Shown: piece after piece, positions 46,301-57,928 of the stretch
Layout of the letters: each line of letters starts with the position of its first letter
Numbering within the stretch: position 1 is the stretch's first letter
Source of the DNA: Isoetes taiwanensis
Lineage: Eukaryota; Streptophyta; Lycopodiopsida; Isoetales; Isoetaceae
Direction: 5' to 3'
Assembly (NCBI GenBank): GCA_021234155.1
Contig: JAJEKV010000017.1
Span: 17,306,372-17,370,371 of the forward strand
Length of the DNA: 64,000 bases
The notes under the pieces: generated by a model
The model's database searches: none
Seen by the model: only the letters and a program-made list of their open reading frames with translations
What the model was told of the DNA's origin: nothing
Position numbers and translations under genes: made by a program

Positions 46301-49300
46301 GTAGCTTTGAATAATAATAAGTATATCAGAGAAACTGTGGTATGAGAACGAGATTTGAAATAATAAGTCGAATTATAATTGTAAAAGTCTTCTAAATCTT
46401 CTTGGATAGTACTCTCTAAACTGTTCCCTATTAAAGCATTGTTTCTCTTGATTTGGCCTGATTTCATCTTTCTCCTTGCCAGCTAAAAGTATGTCATAGG
46501 CTTTTATAAATTCAATTTGCATCATGTCAAAGCATGAAGTAACATATCAGTTACAATTATGATTGCCAAAAAGTACTTCGTGGCTTCAAATAGTCTTTTC
46601 GTTAGAGCCTGAGGAATCTGAGCCAACAGACAATGCAATAGGGAAGGGGGGGATTCTATTAATGTCTACAGTGGACCCATAGGCCTAAGTTGCACATTTG
46701 ACAGATTTGTTCACGTGCCCTGCCCTTCCGGCCAGCTTCAATCTTCAACTGATTTGTGAGGGGGAGGGTGAGATGAATGGAATGGATTAAAAGATTAAGC
46801 TACATGCATCTGCAAGCCATTCTGCTTGTTCCATGTCAGCCTGTTCTTGCCATGCGAGTTTACTAAATCCATATGTCACATGGAAAACAAAACAAAATAG
46901 AAGGCACGTGTAAGAACAAAATTTCTAGCTATTTACTAGTACTAACTCAGGTAAGTCTTTGAAGTGACCAGCAATATCCTTATTATTGAATAAGAATTCT
47001 TTGTGGCTTGCCATATCAGTGGCTGCACCGTTAAAACAATTGGATAAGGGGATATTATGGACAATAAAGACCAGTTTACGGTACCATAGATGGAAAGCAA
47101 TGTCAATATTCCTTTTTTGATGCCTTCTTGCAGCCAATGCCAATGTATGGATGAAATTCATGCTACTTGTTTCTTATCTTTCATTCCTTGCATGCTTCAT
47201 AGGTTCAGAATTAGAGTGGAAGTCCGCACAGAAAAGCCTGGAAGTTACAAGCACCAACCTATCTAAAGCAACTGAGGAGCTACGTCTTGCTTCACTGGAA
47301 GCGGACTTTGCAGCAGGTGAATTTTAATTGCACATTCATCTTGGTGACACTTATTAGAGGTATGGTGCCTGAAAGTTGCTTTTTTGTATAGGAGAATTGC
47401 AAGTGGCATCTTCTGAACTAAGACGACAAATGATTGAGGCAACCAACAGTGTGGCCACTTTTTGCAAAATGATGCGGACACATTCTGCCCTGACATCAGA
47501 AAACATTTTAATGCTAGAAGAGGTGTGTTTCATGTATGCACGTTTTGTGAGCTTTTATAAAGTAGGAAATAACAACGTATGTGTGCTTATGCCAAGCTAA
47601 CCCAAGTGCAACAAATAAGATGCCAAAACTGGATGTCTATGATTTTAATTGTAGACGGCGAGTACTATGAGGATCTGTTATTTGCATGTAAATTCTTATC
47701 TCTAGTTCATTTACAGGTTTTGGCAATCACAGACTCATCTGAGAGTGCAAATAATGTGCATATGCTAGCAAAGGAAGCGATAATGGAACGTAAAAGGTTG
47801 GTTGCAGATATTTCAAAGGTATATTCTATGCTGAATGTTGTCCCATGCTTTAGGTTAATATGAAAAGAAGCGAATGAGATGATGTGAGTATTGTTCCTGT
47901 AGGCACATGCAGCAATCCTTCCTTTAGAGCCAATGCTAAATTCTGCAAAAGGTATAGTAGCCAGTCACGACGAACAATCAGATCGTGCGATGGATGCCTT
48001 TAAGCTAGGCCACAGTCAAGCATTATTGCAGTCTCTCCATACGAAGGTGAAAGATATGATACCTAATTTAGCAGCACTTGCACCTGGGATCATGGCTCTG
48101 GTGGAGCAGCTACACTCGTCATTGACACAACTTGCTCGAATTGCTAGCTTAGATGCAGGTGTTCTCCACAAGGTGATTCCTTTGACTTCTCAAAGTGTGG
48201 CAGACATACAGGCTTTATAGCTGCATAATGTTTCCTTTTCTGTCACACATTTAAACGTAGTTTTTGTAGCATGGGCCATAAGACGTATATAGTGTTTTTT
48301 ACTGTTTTTTCTGAGTTGTTAGTCAAGCTAATGAATTATGTGAGAAAAGACCTGAAAGCAATGAAGATGTTATGCAATCATAAGCCATGCATATTTGCTT
48401 GCAATGCCCTCAGCTGGTCTCTTTTTCCTAATTAGACCTGGTTATTGCAATCTGAAAGGTTCCAATGGGAAGATTGGCAGAAGTAAGACTTGTGCTTGTT
48501 TATCTGATAATCATATTGTCGTATTGATAATTTTGTTTGTCTAATGCCCCTATGATGAGTGAACCACCCTATTAGGTTTGAGTTCCCTTGTAACGGGATT
48601 CTATGTTGTAAGAACTTTGTGAGAGGAGAATTTTGTGTGTCCATTAAACTGATTTGCATGTTATTTCTAGGCTTTTGAAGGGGCTAGTGAAAGTCAAGTT
48701 GCTAGATCACAAAGTGACGTTATAGCACCCGGCACTGACAAAAAGGTAGTATCCTCCCATGAACAGTCTAGTTCCTTTTTTCAACCAACAGCCAGACCAT
48801 TTGCGGATGATGAGGTCTGCTTTGAGGATGAGAATGACTCTTGGGTTTCACCCCCCAATAGTGAGGATATGAACTGTTATGGCTTCTATTCAGATGCTTC
48901 AACACCAGCATCCCCTAACAGCACCAGGCAGTTGCTATTATCATATGAGGATCCAGAAAGGCATGTTGTGGACAGCTTGCAGAAATTTGAAGACTGGACA
49001 ATCGATGGCAGATCATCTTTAGAAGCACATAGCCAAGTCAGTGCTACTTCGTATGAAAAACAAGTACCAGAAATTGCTCAGGCTGCGTGGGTTATTGATA
49101 AGCAGGAATTTGAAAGCTCTCAGGCTAATGAAAAATCGCAAAAGCCAGCAGAAACAAAGGGGGCAAGCACTCAAAATCCATATCCATTCTTAGTGGCAGA
49201 AAATCAACTAATGTCAAAAGGTAGTTCCTAAGGATTTTGTGCTCTTGTATCTCTGACTGACTTGAAGCATTGAATCTATGCGCAGAAAGGAACGCTTATG

Positions 49301-49562
49301 CTGTCTCTGTCCTCAGACGTGTTCGGGCTAAGCTTGAAGGCCGTGACAATGAGGGGAATAGGTAATGTGCATGAGTTTATGTAGAATTATTATTTAACAG
49401 TATGCTTGCTTCCCTTAGGCAAGCAAGCACAAGTTTCTGAACATGCGTGTTTTCTTTAGGCAAGCACAACAAGTTTCTGAACAAGTCGACAGTTTGCTGC
49501 GTCAAGCAACAAGTATCGACAATCTGTGCAACATGTATGAAGGCTGGACACCATGGATATAG
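34398..49562 (+). CDS. SMG1: SMG1, PIKK-family kinase of nonsense-mediated decay
   Basis: Exons: 34398-34651, 34791-39765, 39975-40163, 40798-40912, 40992-42075, 42152-42599, 43264-43317, 43399-46234, 47203-47316, 47392-47522, 47717-47818, 47903-48172, 48671-49220, 49286-49361, 49460-49562. All introns are GT-AG and phases match, giving 3766 codons plus TAG. In the known pathway SMG1 phosphorylates UPF1. The N-terminal 1,700 residues form a helical solenoid and FAT region after a Gln run. The kinase lobe starts near residue 2010 (KPKKISFVGSDG, YTYLLKGREDLR). The catalytic loop GLGDRHLDN is near 2222 and the DFG-equivalent HIDYN near 2243. A region of about 1,400 residues then separates the kinase from FATC, which is diagnostic of SMG1 among PIKKs. 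The FATC ends ERNAYAVSVLRRVRAKLEGR ... LCNMYEGWTPWI. The start is the first ATG after an in-frame TAA. Exon 2 is 4975 bp, unusually long. Every domain is intact. Confidence 0.95.
40506..40651. repeat. 73-bp tandem duplication in SMG1 intron 3
   Basis: Two virtually identical 73-bp copies (40506-40578 and 40579-40651). Each contains CTGTTCAATTTTGAACAG, an inverted repeat that can form a hairpin. The lack of divergence indicates a recent event. Confidence 0.95.
42600..43263 (+). other. SMG1 intron 6, 664 bp
   Basis: Donor GTGAAG after ENRVALQ, acceptor ATATGCAG before EHHDQLLSNLPAVL. Nothing else recognised inside; the frame at 42820-43077 has no known content. Confidence 0.8.
46235..47202 (+). 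other. SMG1 intron 8, 968 bp
   Basis: Donor GTAAGA after LSFTS, acceptor CTTCATAG before ELEWKSAQKSLEV. No mobile element recognised inside. Confidence 0.8.
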
Positions 49563-49788
49563 TCACATTCCCAATATTCCTCAGTGGAGGTGCTTACTGA
49601 CTGTTACAGTGTCTTCAGGCCGGCAGCAAATGATTGGACAAAATTCCTGCTGTCATTTATGTACTGTTCATTGACAGTTTGATCGCATTTGTTGCAGATT
49701 GTTACCTTATAAGATTGTCGATACTGGGAGATGAAAGGAGTTCTTCACAGTGCACTTTTGACTTGAGGTGGCAGCAGATGTTGTCAAT

Positions 49789-49892
49789 AACAGAAGAAAA
49801 CAGCAGGTGCATGCAGATGGTATATGAACTCCTATCTGATAACGGAAGAAAACAACAGTTGCATGCAGATGGTATATGGACTCCTATATGAT
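49789..49892. repeat. 52-bp tandem duplication
   Basis: AACAGAAGAAAACAGCAGGT... at 49789-49840 is followed by AACGGAAGAAAACAACAGTT... at 49841-49892. Both contain GCATGCAGATGGTATATG, and they differ at a few sites. It lies about 230 bp after the SMG1 stop, probably in the 3' UTR. Confidence 0.9.
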
Positions 49893-51210
49893 TTCTCAAA
49901 TTGAAGCTAGTATGTTCCTAACTTCTGTACTTGCAGTACATGCATCTGTACATACAGAAAAGATGCCTGACGTGTAACCTGGATCAGAAAATTCATAGTG
50001 GCAGAAGCTCCTCCAGGATTTGCAAATGAGTTAAAAATGAGGACCTAGTGCCTAGTGAGTTGGTTAATATATAGTTATCATATAAATATATGTTTCTAAT
50101 TTTTCCTAATGGTAGTGTGGTTGCAGAGACTGATATCCTTGTTACTATGCAAGCCAATGTACGTGCAATATGACAGCTAAAAACTGGACCCTCACCAACA
50201 AGGATATTCAATTCTTTAATAAGTGATCATCTGACTGGATCCTCTTCATTAATACGTTATCAATGTCATCTTCAGACAACTGCTCAGAAGGCGTTCCATT
50301 TGAAGCGAATCTTATCCCACATCTTTATTATACATGTAAAGGAGGAAAAGCAGGAACACATAGTTGAATGCAATTCAACAGACGCAAAAAGCTTCCTCGA
50401 CAATCAAGGTTGCACGGGTCCAAGACTGGCAGTAGCCATGCTTGTTGTTTTTTTGAATTTGAATTGACAAGCTGTTGAATAGAGCTAGGATTGAAGAGAT
50501 GCCATCAAAAAACTAATGGTTATAACTGCAGAAGGCATGGCAATCTGGTTGCAGAATGCTGTTTTGGCAGAAATGTGGCATAGGACATGAATGAATGAGC
50601 CTTGAAAGAGATGGTAATTTGTTTGCTATAAATATTGCTTGACCAAATGCTCAACAGTTCACTGTCAAGAAAATTATAAAGATTTGAATGTCATTTCAGC
50701 TTTTGTAACATGGACATTTATAGGTCAGAAGACACTGCTGCGTTGTAAATGTTGAGGTTTTGATTAGTTGTTTGGGCTTGTGGCAAACAGGACATATAGT
50801 AGCAGATGCCTGGTGTTTGCCGGACGTGCTACATTTTTTAATGTTTTACATACAAAACCACATTCATTCACAAACGAACATATTGTTCATGAGTAATGGG
50901 AAGAATTTCTATGAGCATGTATTGAATTTTGTGATTGTATTCAATTTCATGAATGCGTCCCAATATTTTCTTGGTAATTGTATTCCCTTGACACAAGGGC
51001 AAATCAAACTTACAAACGTTGGCCATGTTTCTATTCGATCCAATCCTTATGTGGAAATTCCAAATATACCTTTCAAGTTTGTAAATATTCCAAAAAATAC
51101 ACCTAGGGTATTTTGATCAAATGGCAATAACATTTTTTTTATCGATTACAAAAAAAGTTCCTTTTGGAGACTGATAGGCGAGAGTGAGACTTATCTAGCA
51201 GCAGTACAAT

Positions 51211-51384
51211 CGTCTAAAATGAGTTGGAATCTTCAGGTTACATTGTTCCAAAAGAAGTGTTATTAAAAACAACTAAAATGAGCATAACTTGTAGAATCGT
51301 CTAAAATGGGTTGGAATCTTCAGGTTACATTGTTCCAAAAGAAGTGTTATTAAAAACAACTAAAATGAGCATAACTTGTGAATT
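51211..51384. repeat. 87-bp tandem duplication
   Basis: CGTCTAAAATG(A/G)GTTGGAATC starts both copies (51211-51297 and 51298-51384). They differ at one or two bases, so the duplication is recent. Confidence 0.95.
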
Positions 51385-52142
51385 TCAGCTCCGGTTTAGA
51401 TGAATTTGATCTTGTTGGAAAGATCTTATTTTAATCTATAATGTTTTGAATTTGAGAAGCTACAAAAATTATATTACTATATTTCTAAAAATGCTCTTTA
51501 TTTGGAGGATATTTTTGGAATATTTGCAAACTTGAGAGTTATATTTGGAATTTTCCTGTATACTATTTGGTTATTCCTGCCTGGACAGGGAGCAATCGAC
51601 TGCAGACGACTTCTTTACAAACAACCGACCTGTTCTGACACGAATCAACAAGGTAGATCAAAGGAAATCTGGGAGAAGACAGTACAGATATGAGTAGAAA
51701 TCTGAGGCAACCATAAAACAGAGATCAGCGTCGAATCTGGGAAGGTACCATCGAGCTCCCTCAGAGCACAGGTACCTCCCTGAGCTCAATCCAATAAAGC
51801 AAGCCTAGCCTAGGAGAAATTGTCCTTGGTGCATGGGGAGGATTAAAGAAGTAAAAAAATTGCACATCAAGACCAAAACATCCGACTCAAAGGAAACACA
51901 GATGAAGAGAACCAACAGGGATTTTATGGAGCCCAGAGCCAAAGAAGGCCTGAGGCAATGAAGACTAGAGCCAAAGATGGCGTCCCTTTCCCTAGAATAT
52001 TGGTTCTATTCATATCTGAATAAACAATTGCAATATCACCTGAGCTGAACTATCAAGTTCGAATAGTCTGATACAGAAACAAACATTCTACAGCAACATA
52101 GATTGTATAAATATATTAATATATTTACAATTCTGTGAGTCA

Positions 52143-52590
52143 TTGGATTTAGTCATATATAATGGTTTACCTTGTTTTCTTGCTTCTGGGTCTTTTATGT
52201 GCATACGCCCACAAGGTGCCAGTGTAGTGGACTATTTATTGGGAGAACCGCTAGCAAAGAAGATAGTATATGACTTTCATATAGTTGTTGAAGCGGAATC
52301 AGATCATGCAGCTTTGAGATTTAAAATACACGACAAGTGCAAATGGAGTCAAAACATCCTGTGCCAATTGACCATCTCAAACTTAAATGTGAAAAAGCAA
52401 GAGATTTTGCAGATATGGTGGAGAATGTCTTCCCAATGCTTCACTGGCCAGATACTTTATCTGAAAAGAATGAGCTTCTTATGAAAACTCTGTTGGAATA
52501 GGCATGCAGGTATTTGGACAGACTAAGCAATCTAAACAGAAAAATCAGAAGTGGTGGGATGATGAATGTGCAGCGGCGAAGCATGACTCT
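52143..52590 (+). pseudogene. LINE endonuclease C-terminal fragment
   Basis: SLDLVIYNGLPCFLASGSFM, RPQGASVVDYLLGE and EAESDHAALRFKIHDK form the end of an apurinic-type LINE endonuclease, with the S-V-V-D-Y and S-D-H motifs. A frame near 52550 gives KWWDDECAAAKHDST, the usual text between endonuclease and RT. Frames are shifted and the reverse transcriptase does not follow directly. Confidence 0.75.
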
Positions 52591-52599
52591 ACATCTGAG

Positions 52600-54600
52600 T
52601 GGCACACCTAGAGTGCCTCTTTCAACCCTCCTAAGTACTCTATTTGGAATGGCAGACTTGGGGTGCCTGAGATTCCAAGGTACTACTTGCTTTTTGCCCA
52701 TCAAATATTTTGTTTTATGACTCCTTATTTATGCATGCCACTTCACAGCCTAAAAAGTATGTAACTTTATCAGCTAATGAGTCCATTAAAGTGCTTAAGA
52801 ATAAAATATGTCTGTTGCGTGCTTACAAATAGTATCACCTATGCATCTGCTGTTTTAAATTTGTACCAACGTTCCCCTAGTATTTTGTTTACTCATTACG
52901 CACAACACATAGACAATGTATATATTCTGGCTAGCTATTTTTTCTACTCCAAGGTAGAACAAGCATATTCTGGAAAGAGATGGCCCTGAGATTCCAAGGT
53001 ACTACTTTTTGCCCAACAAATATTTTGCTTTATAACTTCTTATTTGTCTATGCACTTCATTTTACAAGAAATATCTAAATTTGCCATACTAACAAGTCTA
53101 TTAAACTGGTTATAAATAGTATCACTTCTATGTTGCAATGAATTGAGATAATGCCTAACGTGCACAATAAACAGGTTATTTATTTGACAAAATCTGTTGA
53201 CCATACACAACATTCTAGATCTATAACTAATACATGTTTGTCTAAAGTTCAAGAGGATTTTTGTTGGAAATTTGCAAGCTTTCATTGCCATGCGATTCAG
53301 AAGAGCCAAGTGCCAAGAAGGATTTTGGTCTCTTGCATTTCAGTTATTCAATATCCATTAAATAATTCTAGATCCACAACTACTAACGTGTTTGTCTATA
53401 AAATTCAAGAGGGCCTTTTTTTGAAAATTTGCAAGCATTCATTGCCATGCAATTTGGAAGCGCTAGGTGTCCTAAAGGAAATGTTGACTCATTATTCAAA
53501 ATAACTTTTGATTCTTCTTGCTATGCAATCCAGAAGAGGCAAATGGTGTCAAGAAAATATTCTACTTTTCATTCATAAAAACTTTTGATGCCTAATTAAT
53601 AAACAACACAAACATTTCAAAGTCATCAACATCAAATGTAGTTGTAATTTTTGAATGTGTAATCTCAGGTAATATTTGTTTGGTAACCATTAAATATGAA
53701 TGTACTATGAATGATTCTTCACATTGATATGCATAGTTGCTAGCATCGATGCATTCCTTAATAATGTAAGAGATAAGGCTTTCAACACATTAAACAACTA
53801 CTTCACGTCTGTGGCATGCAGCAACTGTCCTTTTCTGGCATCTTCCATCTTCCAATTCATATGCAGTAACTGTCTGGCTGATAATGGAAAAGATTTGTTG
53901 GCACAGGCTAGCAGTTTTCACTTGATTCATTTTATTGGTAAGGTGTATCTTCTCTAATTCTCCAAGAGCTAGCAAGAACATCAGACCCTATATTTTTTAG
54001 AGATATAGTCTTCTTCAACCTTGGTCAAATCCATATGTACATTAACAACTAGAACATGCTTCTATAATGGAACAACTAACATCAGCAATGTCTCTATTTT
54101 CCTTTGATTGGGATTTATTTGGTTCATTAGGAGCAGATGGCATGCAAACAATAGATGTTAATAGATAGCATGCAATAGAACAAGATGGAGATCTTTTTTT
54201 CTTAGTATGGTATATCCCTTTGCTCTTTATATTCCCACGTCATTTTGTTCTCACTATGGTGGAGCTCTTTGCTCTTTATTATTTGCAGTAGTCTAGAAGT
54301 TTTAGGCATTATAGGCCTAAGCTTTTTATAAAATTGCATTTGCCATATTTATTCCACAGTAAAAATGGCATAAAGTTAATCGTCTTATACATTTCTTCCA
54401 TACTCCTGACAATGTGAAAGCCTGAATCATATCATGAGTGCATATGCAACATACATTATCTCTGTTAGATTGTGGATGTTGGAGTGATGCTCCATTCTAT
54501 GTAGAATACATGATGCCCATCTCTTTGTGCTCCATTCTCTGCAGAATAGATGATGACCATCTCTTTATTCTTACAATGGCATTGGTTTTGACTTCTTCCA
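52600..54600. repeat. AT-rich region with several diverged duplications
   Basis: GATTCCAAGGTACTACTT...ATATTTTG(T/C)TTTAT is present at about 52672 and again at about 52990. Three copies of a roughly 160-bp unit lie at 53205-53540, with the blocks TTCTAGATC(T/C)A(T/C)AACTA, TTGCAAGC(T/A)TTCATTGCCATGC and AAATTCAAGAGG-like text. TGCTCCATTCT(A/C)TG(T/C)AGAATA is duplicated at about 54489 and 54529. No gene recognised. Confidence 0.65.
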
Positions 54601-56882
54601 TTAGTAAGGTGCAGTCTGGGTTTGTCCCTGGGAGGAACATTTTGACTAATGTTGCCGCGGCTTATGAGGGCCTTTATTGGGCCAGAAGAACAGGTCAAGG
54701 CACTGCCTATCTTAAGCTTGACTTTGCCAAAGCTTACGATAGTGTCCGTTGGGAGTTCTTGTCTGCCATGATGTTGGCATTGGGGAACGTGGTCCACGCT
54801 TACTGAGAGGCGATCATGAAGCCGCGCATACGTCGGCCACGGATCACGGTGGTGTGCAGGGTGAACCCTCCGCCTTTTTCTCCTTAGGCAGAGGGGTGCG
54901 TCAGGGGTGCCCTTTGGCGCCGTTTTTGTTTACGATTGTGGCGGAGGCATTGTCTCAGTTGTTTTTGGCTGCAGTGGAGGAGGGAGTGGTGGATGGGCTT
55001 CGGATGCAGGATGGTAGCCACAGCAGATTATTAACCAGTTTGCCGATGACACTTTCCTCTTCTTGGTGGCAGAAGAGAGGAATTTGCGGAATGTGAAGGG
55101 TTTGTTGGATACTTTCTCCTTGGCCTCGGGCATTCTTCCGAATTGGGGTAAGTGCTCTCGCATTATGGGCCCGGTGACTCTGCCTCCCCCTTGTTTGGTT
55201 CTATTCCCTTGGAAGGTGCTTCTAGGTAATGTGTGTACTAAGCTGTTGGGTATTCCCTTTGGAGCGGATGTTTCCATGGGGAGGGTGTGGGATGAGATTT
55301 TGCAGGGGTTGCAGAAACACCTCAATTGGTGGAAGGGTAGCAAGTTGTCCATGGCAGGTAGGATCACTATTGCCAAGTCAGTACTTTGTAACACTCATGT
55401 GTATCTGACATCTGCGATGCTAGCTCTGAGGGTAAGATACGGGCTTTGGATAAGATTGTTCGAGAAATTTTGTGTGGGCGGGGATGATGAAGGGGCGGTT
55501 GTTAAAGTGGCTTGGTGGAAGTGTCTCCGCCCCCGGGAGGATGGGGGCTTGGCCATTCTGGATTTGGCGCTGCATAGTAAGGTGTTGGTCTCCAAGTTTG
55601 TTTGGAGCATTCTGCAGGATGGAGCATCTTCTCTGGTGCGGCCATTTGTTGTTGCGCGATCTCTTCGCCATTGTGTGGCATTTGGGAAGCCGTCTGCATG
55701 CATGTGGAGTTGCCCCGGCCTTTGTTGTATGGTCTCGGCCTTTCCCACATGCATCCCCTTTTCTCCACGGGAGTGTTGCGGGTTTGGGATCATGTGCGTG
55801 TGCTCTTCCAGCTAGATTATGCCTCAGTTTATCACCACTCTTCTCCTTTCTTGTGGATTCCTCTACCCCCTCGGGCAAGACTTGCCCTTGGTCGCCAATC
55901 GTGCATGCTCGAACGCAGCCTGTTGGAGGCGAGCCTCTTTGGCTCACCTTGGAGGATTGGTATTGGGGTGGTCAGCTAGCTTCGTGGTAGTTCTTTCGAG
56001 CTCGCTTTCGCCTGAGGGGCAGTGATCGGGCTATCTGGGAACACGTGGCGGGGAGTATTCCGCTACACATACCTATAGTCCCTCAGGATGATGTGGTGGT
56101 GCAGGTTTGGAAGGTTCATCCGGATGTTGTGTCTTCTTGCTTTGTGCGGTCTTCTTACTGGGTGCTGGCTATTCATGACACACTGCCCCCTTCAGGCAAG
56201 TGGTCTTTGCAGCTTCGGGTTTCGATGGCTTCGGTTTGGGCGTGGACATGGAGCTCACTTCCCCACCGAGGGTTAGGGTGCTTCGTGGGGGTGGTGCCGC
56301 TGCATTGTGAATGCCCTTGTGAGTCGGTTTAGGCTGGGTGTGACCCCTCTCTGCCCTTGTTGTGGCCTTCATCGTGAGACGTGGAGCATTGTCTAGTTTT
56401 ATGCCCTCACTTGCTTGGCTGCCGGGATTGGGTTAGGGCTCTGTTTGGTGAGATTGACTAGCCGCCATTCTTCGCTTCATGTGTATCTCGGTGCTTGGCG
56501 CTCTTGCGGCAGCAAGCCTTGCATCCGCGGGCGTGGCTTGGTTGGTGTGGCTGATTTGGAAGCGGCGGCGGTTGTGGATCTTTCGGGGATTTGACGAGCC
56601 TGCGGCTTCTCGATTCCTTGACTTCGGTACAAGCTATTTCAAAGCTTTCTGGTGTTCCCGGGAGTAGTAGAGCGGAAGTTTGCCATTTGGCGGGACTTCT
56701 TGGGTGTTGTAGATGGTGATGGTCGGTTTGTACAGCAGTAGAGTTGCAGTTTTTCTGTGAGTTTGTTGTGGAGTGTCGAGGTATCACTGTCTCTTTGGGG
56801 CAGTTCTCCTTCCTCCTCACTTGCTTTGTAACATTACCATTCTTTTAATATATTGATGACAGTTCTTCAAAAAAAAAAAAAA
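54600..56882 (+). mobile_element. L1-type LINE, RT to poly(A), decayed
   Basis: GC-rich reverse transcriptase in broken frames: VQSGFVPGRNILTNV, AYLKLDFAKAYDSVRWEFLS, GRGVRQGCPLAPFLFTIVAE, INQFADDTFLFLVAE (catalytic FADD near 55040), SKLSMAGRITIAKSVL, VAWWKCLRPREDGGLAILDL. A weak zf-RVT region follows at 56150-56480, with CPCCGLHRE and WLVWLIWKRRR-like text. A run of 14 A at 56869-56882 marks the 3' end. The endonuclease part at 52143 may belong to the same copy with about 2 kb in between, or to another copy. No clear target duplication was found. Confidence 0.85.
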
Positions 56883-57120
56883 CCTGAAAAACATTGATGC
56901 AAATCTCTTTTACAAACATGTGTGTATGTAAGACAGTGTTAGGCATCTAGACTTTGTATTCAACCTAACATTGGCTTCCAGTATCTAAATGCCATTAGAT
57001 GTACACTCTGATGCATATGCATTTTGTATTTAGTTTAACATTGGCTTCCAGTATCTAACAATAGCAAGGTTAAAATCTAGAAAAAAATCGCTGCAAATCT
57101 CTCTTTTACAAATGTGTACA
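56883..57120. repeat. Diverged duplication after the LINE poly(A)
   Basis: Text near 56890 (TGCAAATCTCTTTTACAAA, ATGTGTGTATGTAAGACAG) recurs near 57090 with changes. AACATTGGCTTCCAGTATCTAA occurs at about 56969 and 57039. Confidence 0.75.
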
Positions 57121-57338
57121 TTTGCAAGACAGACCCTCAAGTTGGGATTGCGAATTTAGTAAGCCAACATAGTTATTTTACTTCAGTAAGCTCATATAAG
57201 TTGTTCCCCAATCTAGCGATATCAAAATTAATAGCCAAAACCAAATGGCTATATACATTGCATTCTGGCTCATGTTCTTTAGCAATTCATACAAGTTACC
57301 AAAGTCAACTTCACTAGAATGAAGTTGTAGACTTGCAA

Positions 57339-57790
57339 CTACGACTTCATTCCTGCCAAACTTTTGTCCCCAAGGATCCTTATATGCTTGTCTATAACAT
57401 GCTTTATTCTAGTGCATTTTAAAATATAAAAGTCTACCTTCTCCTTGTTGTTAAGTTCAACATTCATAACAAAGTTGTCCCCGCAAGCAATGATGTTTGA
57501 TTTCCACTCGTGATCTCCTTCATAAACAAGGCCTTTAATAATTTCTTCAACATAGCCAGCACCCATAGGTTTTAATTCGGAGTATGACCACATATCTATT
57601 AGTTGGGACACTTTGCATTCCCTAACCAATTATGACAGAAACATGTGAAGTTTATATGTGCTACTTTAGTATGGTTAGTTCTTTGAGTACGTCCGATGGA
57701 TTGAAACTTGCTAGAGCCAGGTAGAGTAACACAATCATACCTTTCACTCCTATCAACACCTCCTATGTCACTCTCATAAATATCTGTCAA
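57339..57790 (-). pseudogene. Unrecognised coding fragment
   Basis: Two minus frames join if one base is shifted near 57610: YDCVTLPGSSKFQSIGRTQR and INFTCFCHNWL, then ECKVSQLIDMWSYSELKP, GLVYEGDHEWKSNIIACGDN, VELNNKEKVDFYILKCTRIK and HIRILGDKSLAG, stop near 57339. The composition is that of a soluble protein and not of random DNA. I cannot name the family. It could be an exon of a broken gene or part of a transposon protein. Confidence 0.4.
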
Positions 57791-57928
57791 GCATAAGCAT
57801 TAACAAGCTCATCAAATCACAATGTCTGCAAACCCAATAGTTCAACAACCTACCTATATCTGTCCTTGCCTTCTATTGTAGTGTTGTCATTGAAATGTTC
57901 TATGCAAAACACCACCACATTATATACA

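Larger units (their letters stand above)
49563..52142. other. SMG1 3' flank, no gene recognised
   Basis: Contains the 3' untranslated region, whose polyadenylation site I cannot fix, two tandem duplications listed separately, and AT-rich sequence. Frames at 50760-51116 and 51502-51693 have no recognisable content. Confidence 0.5.
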
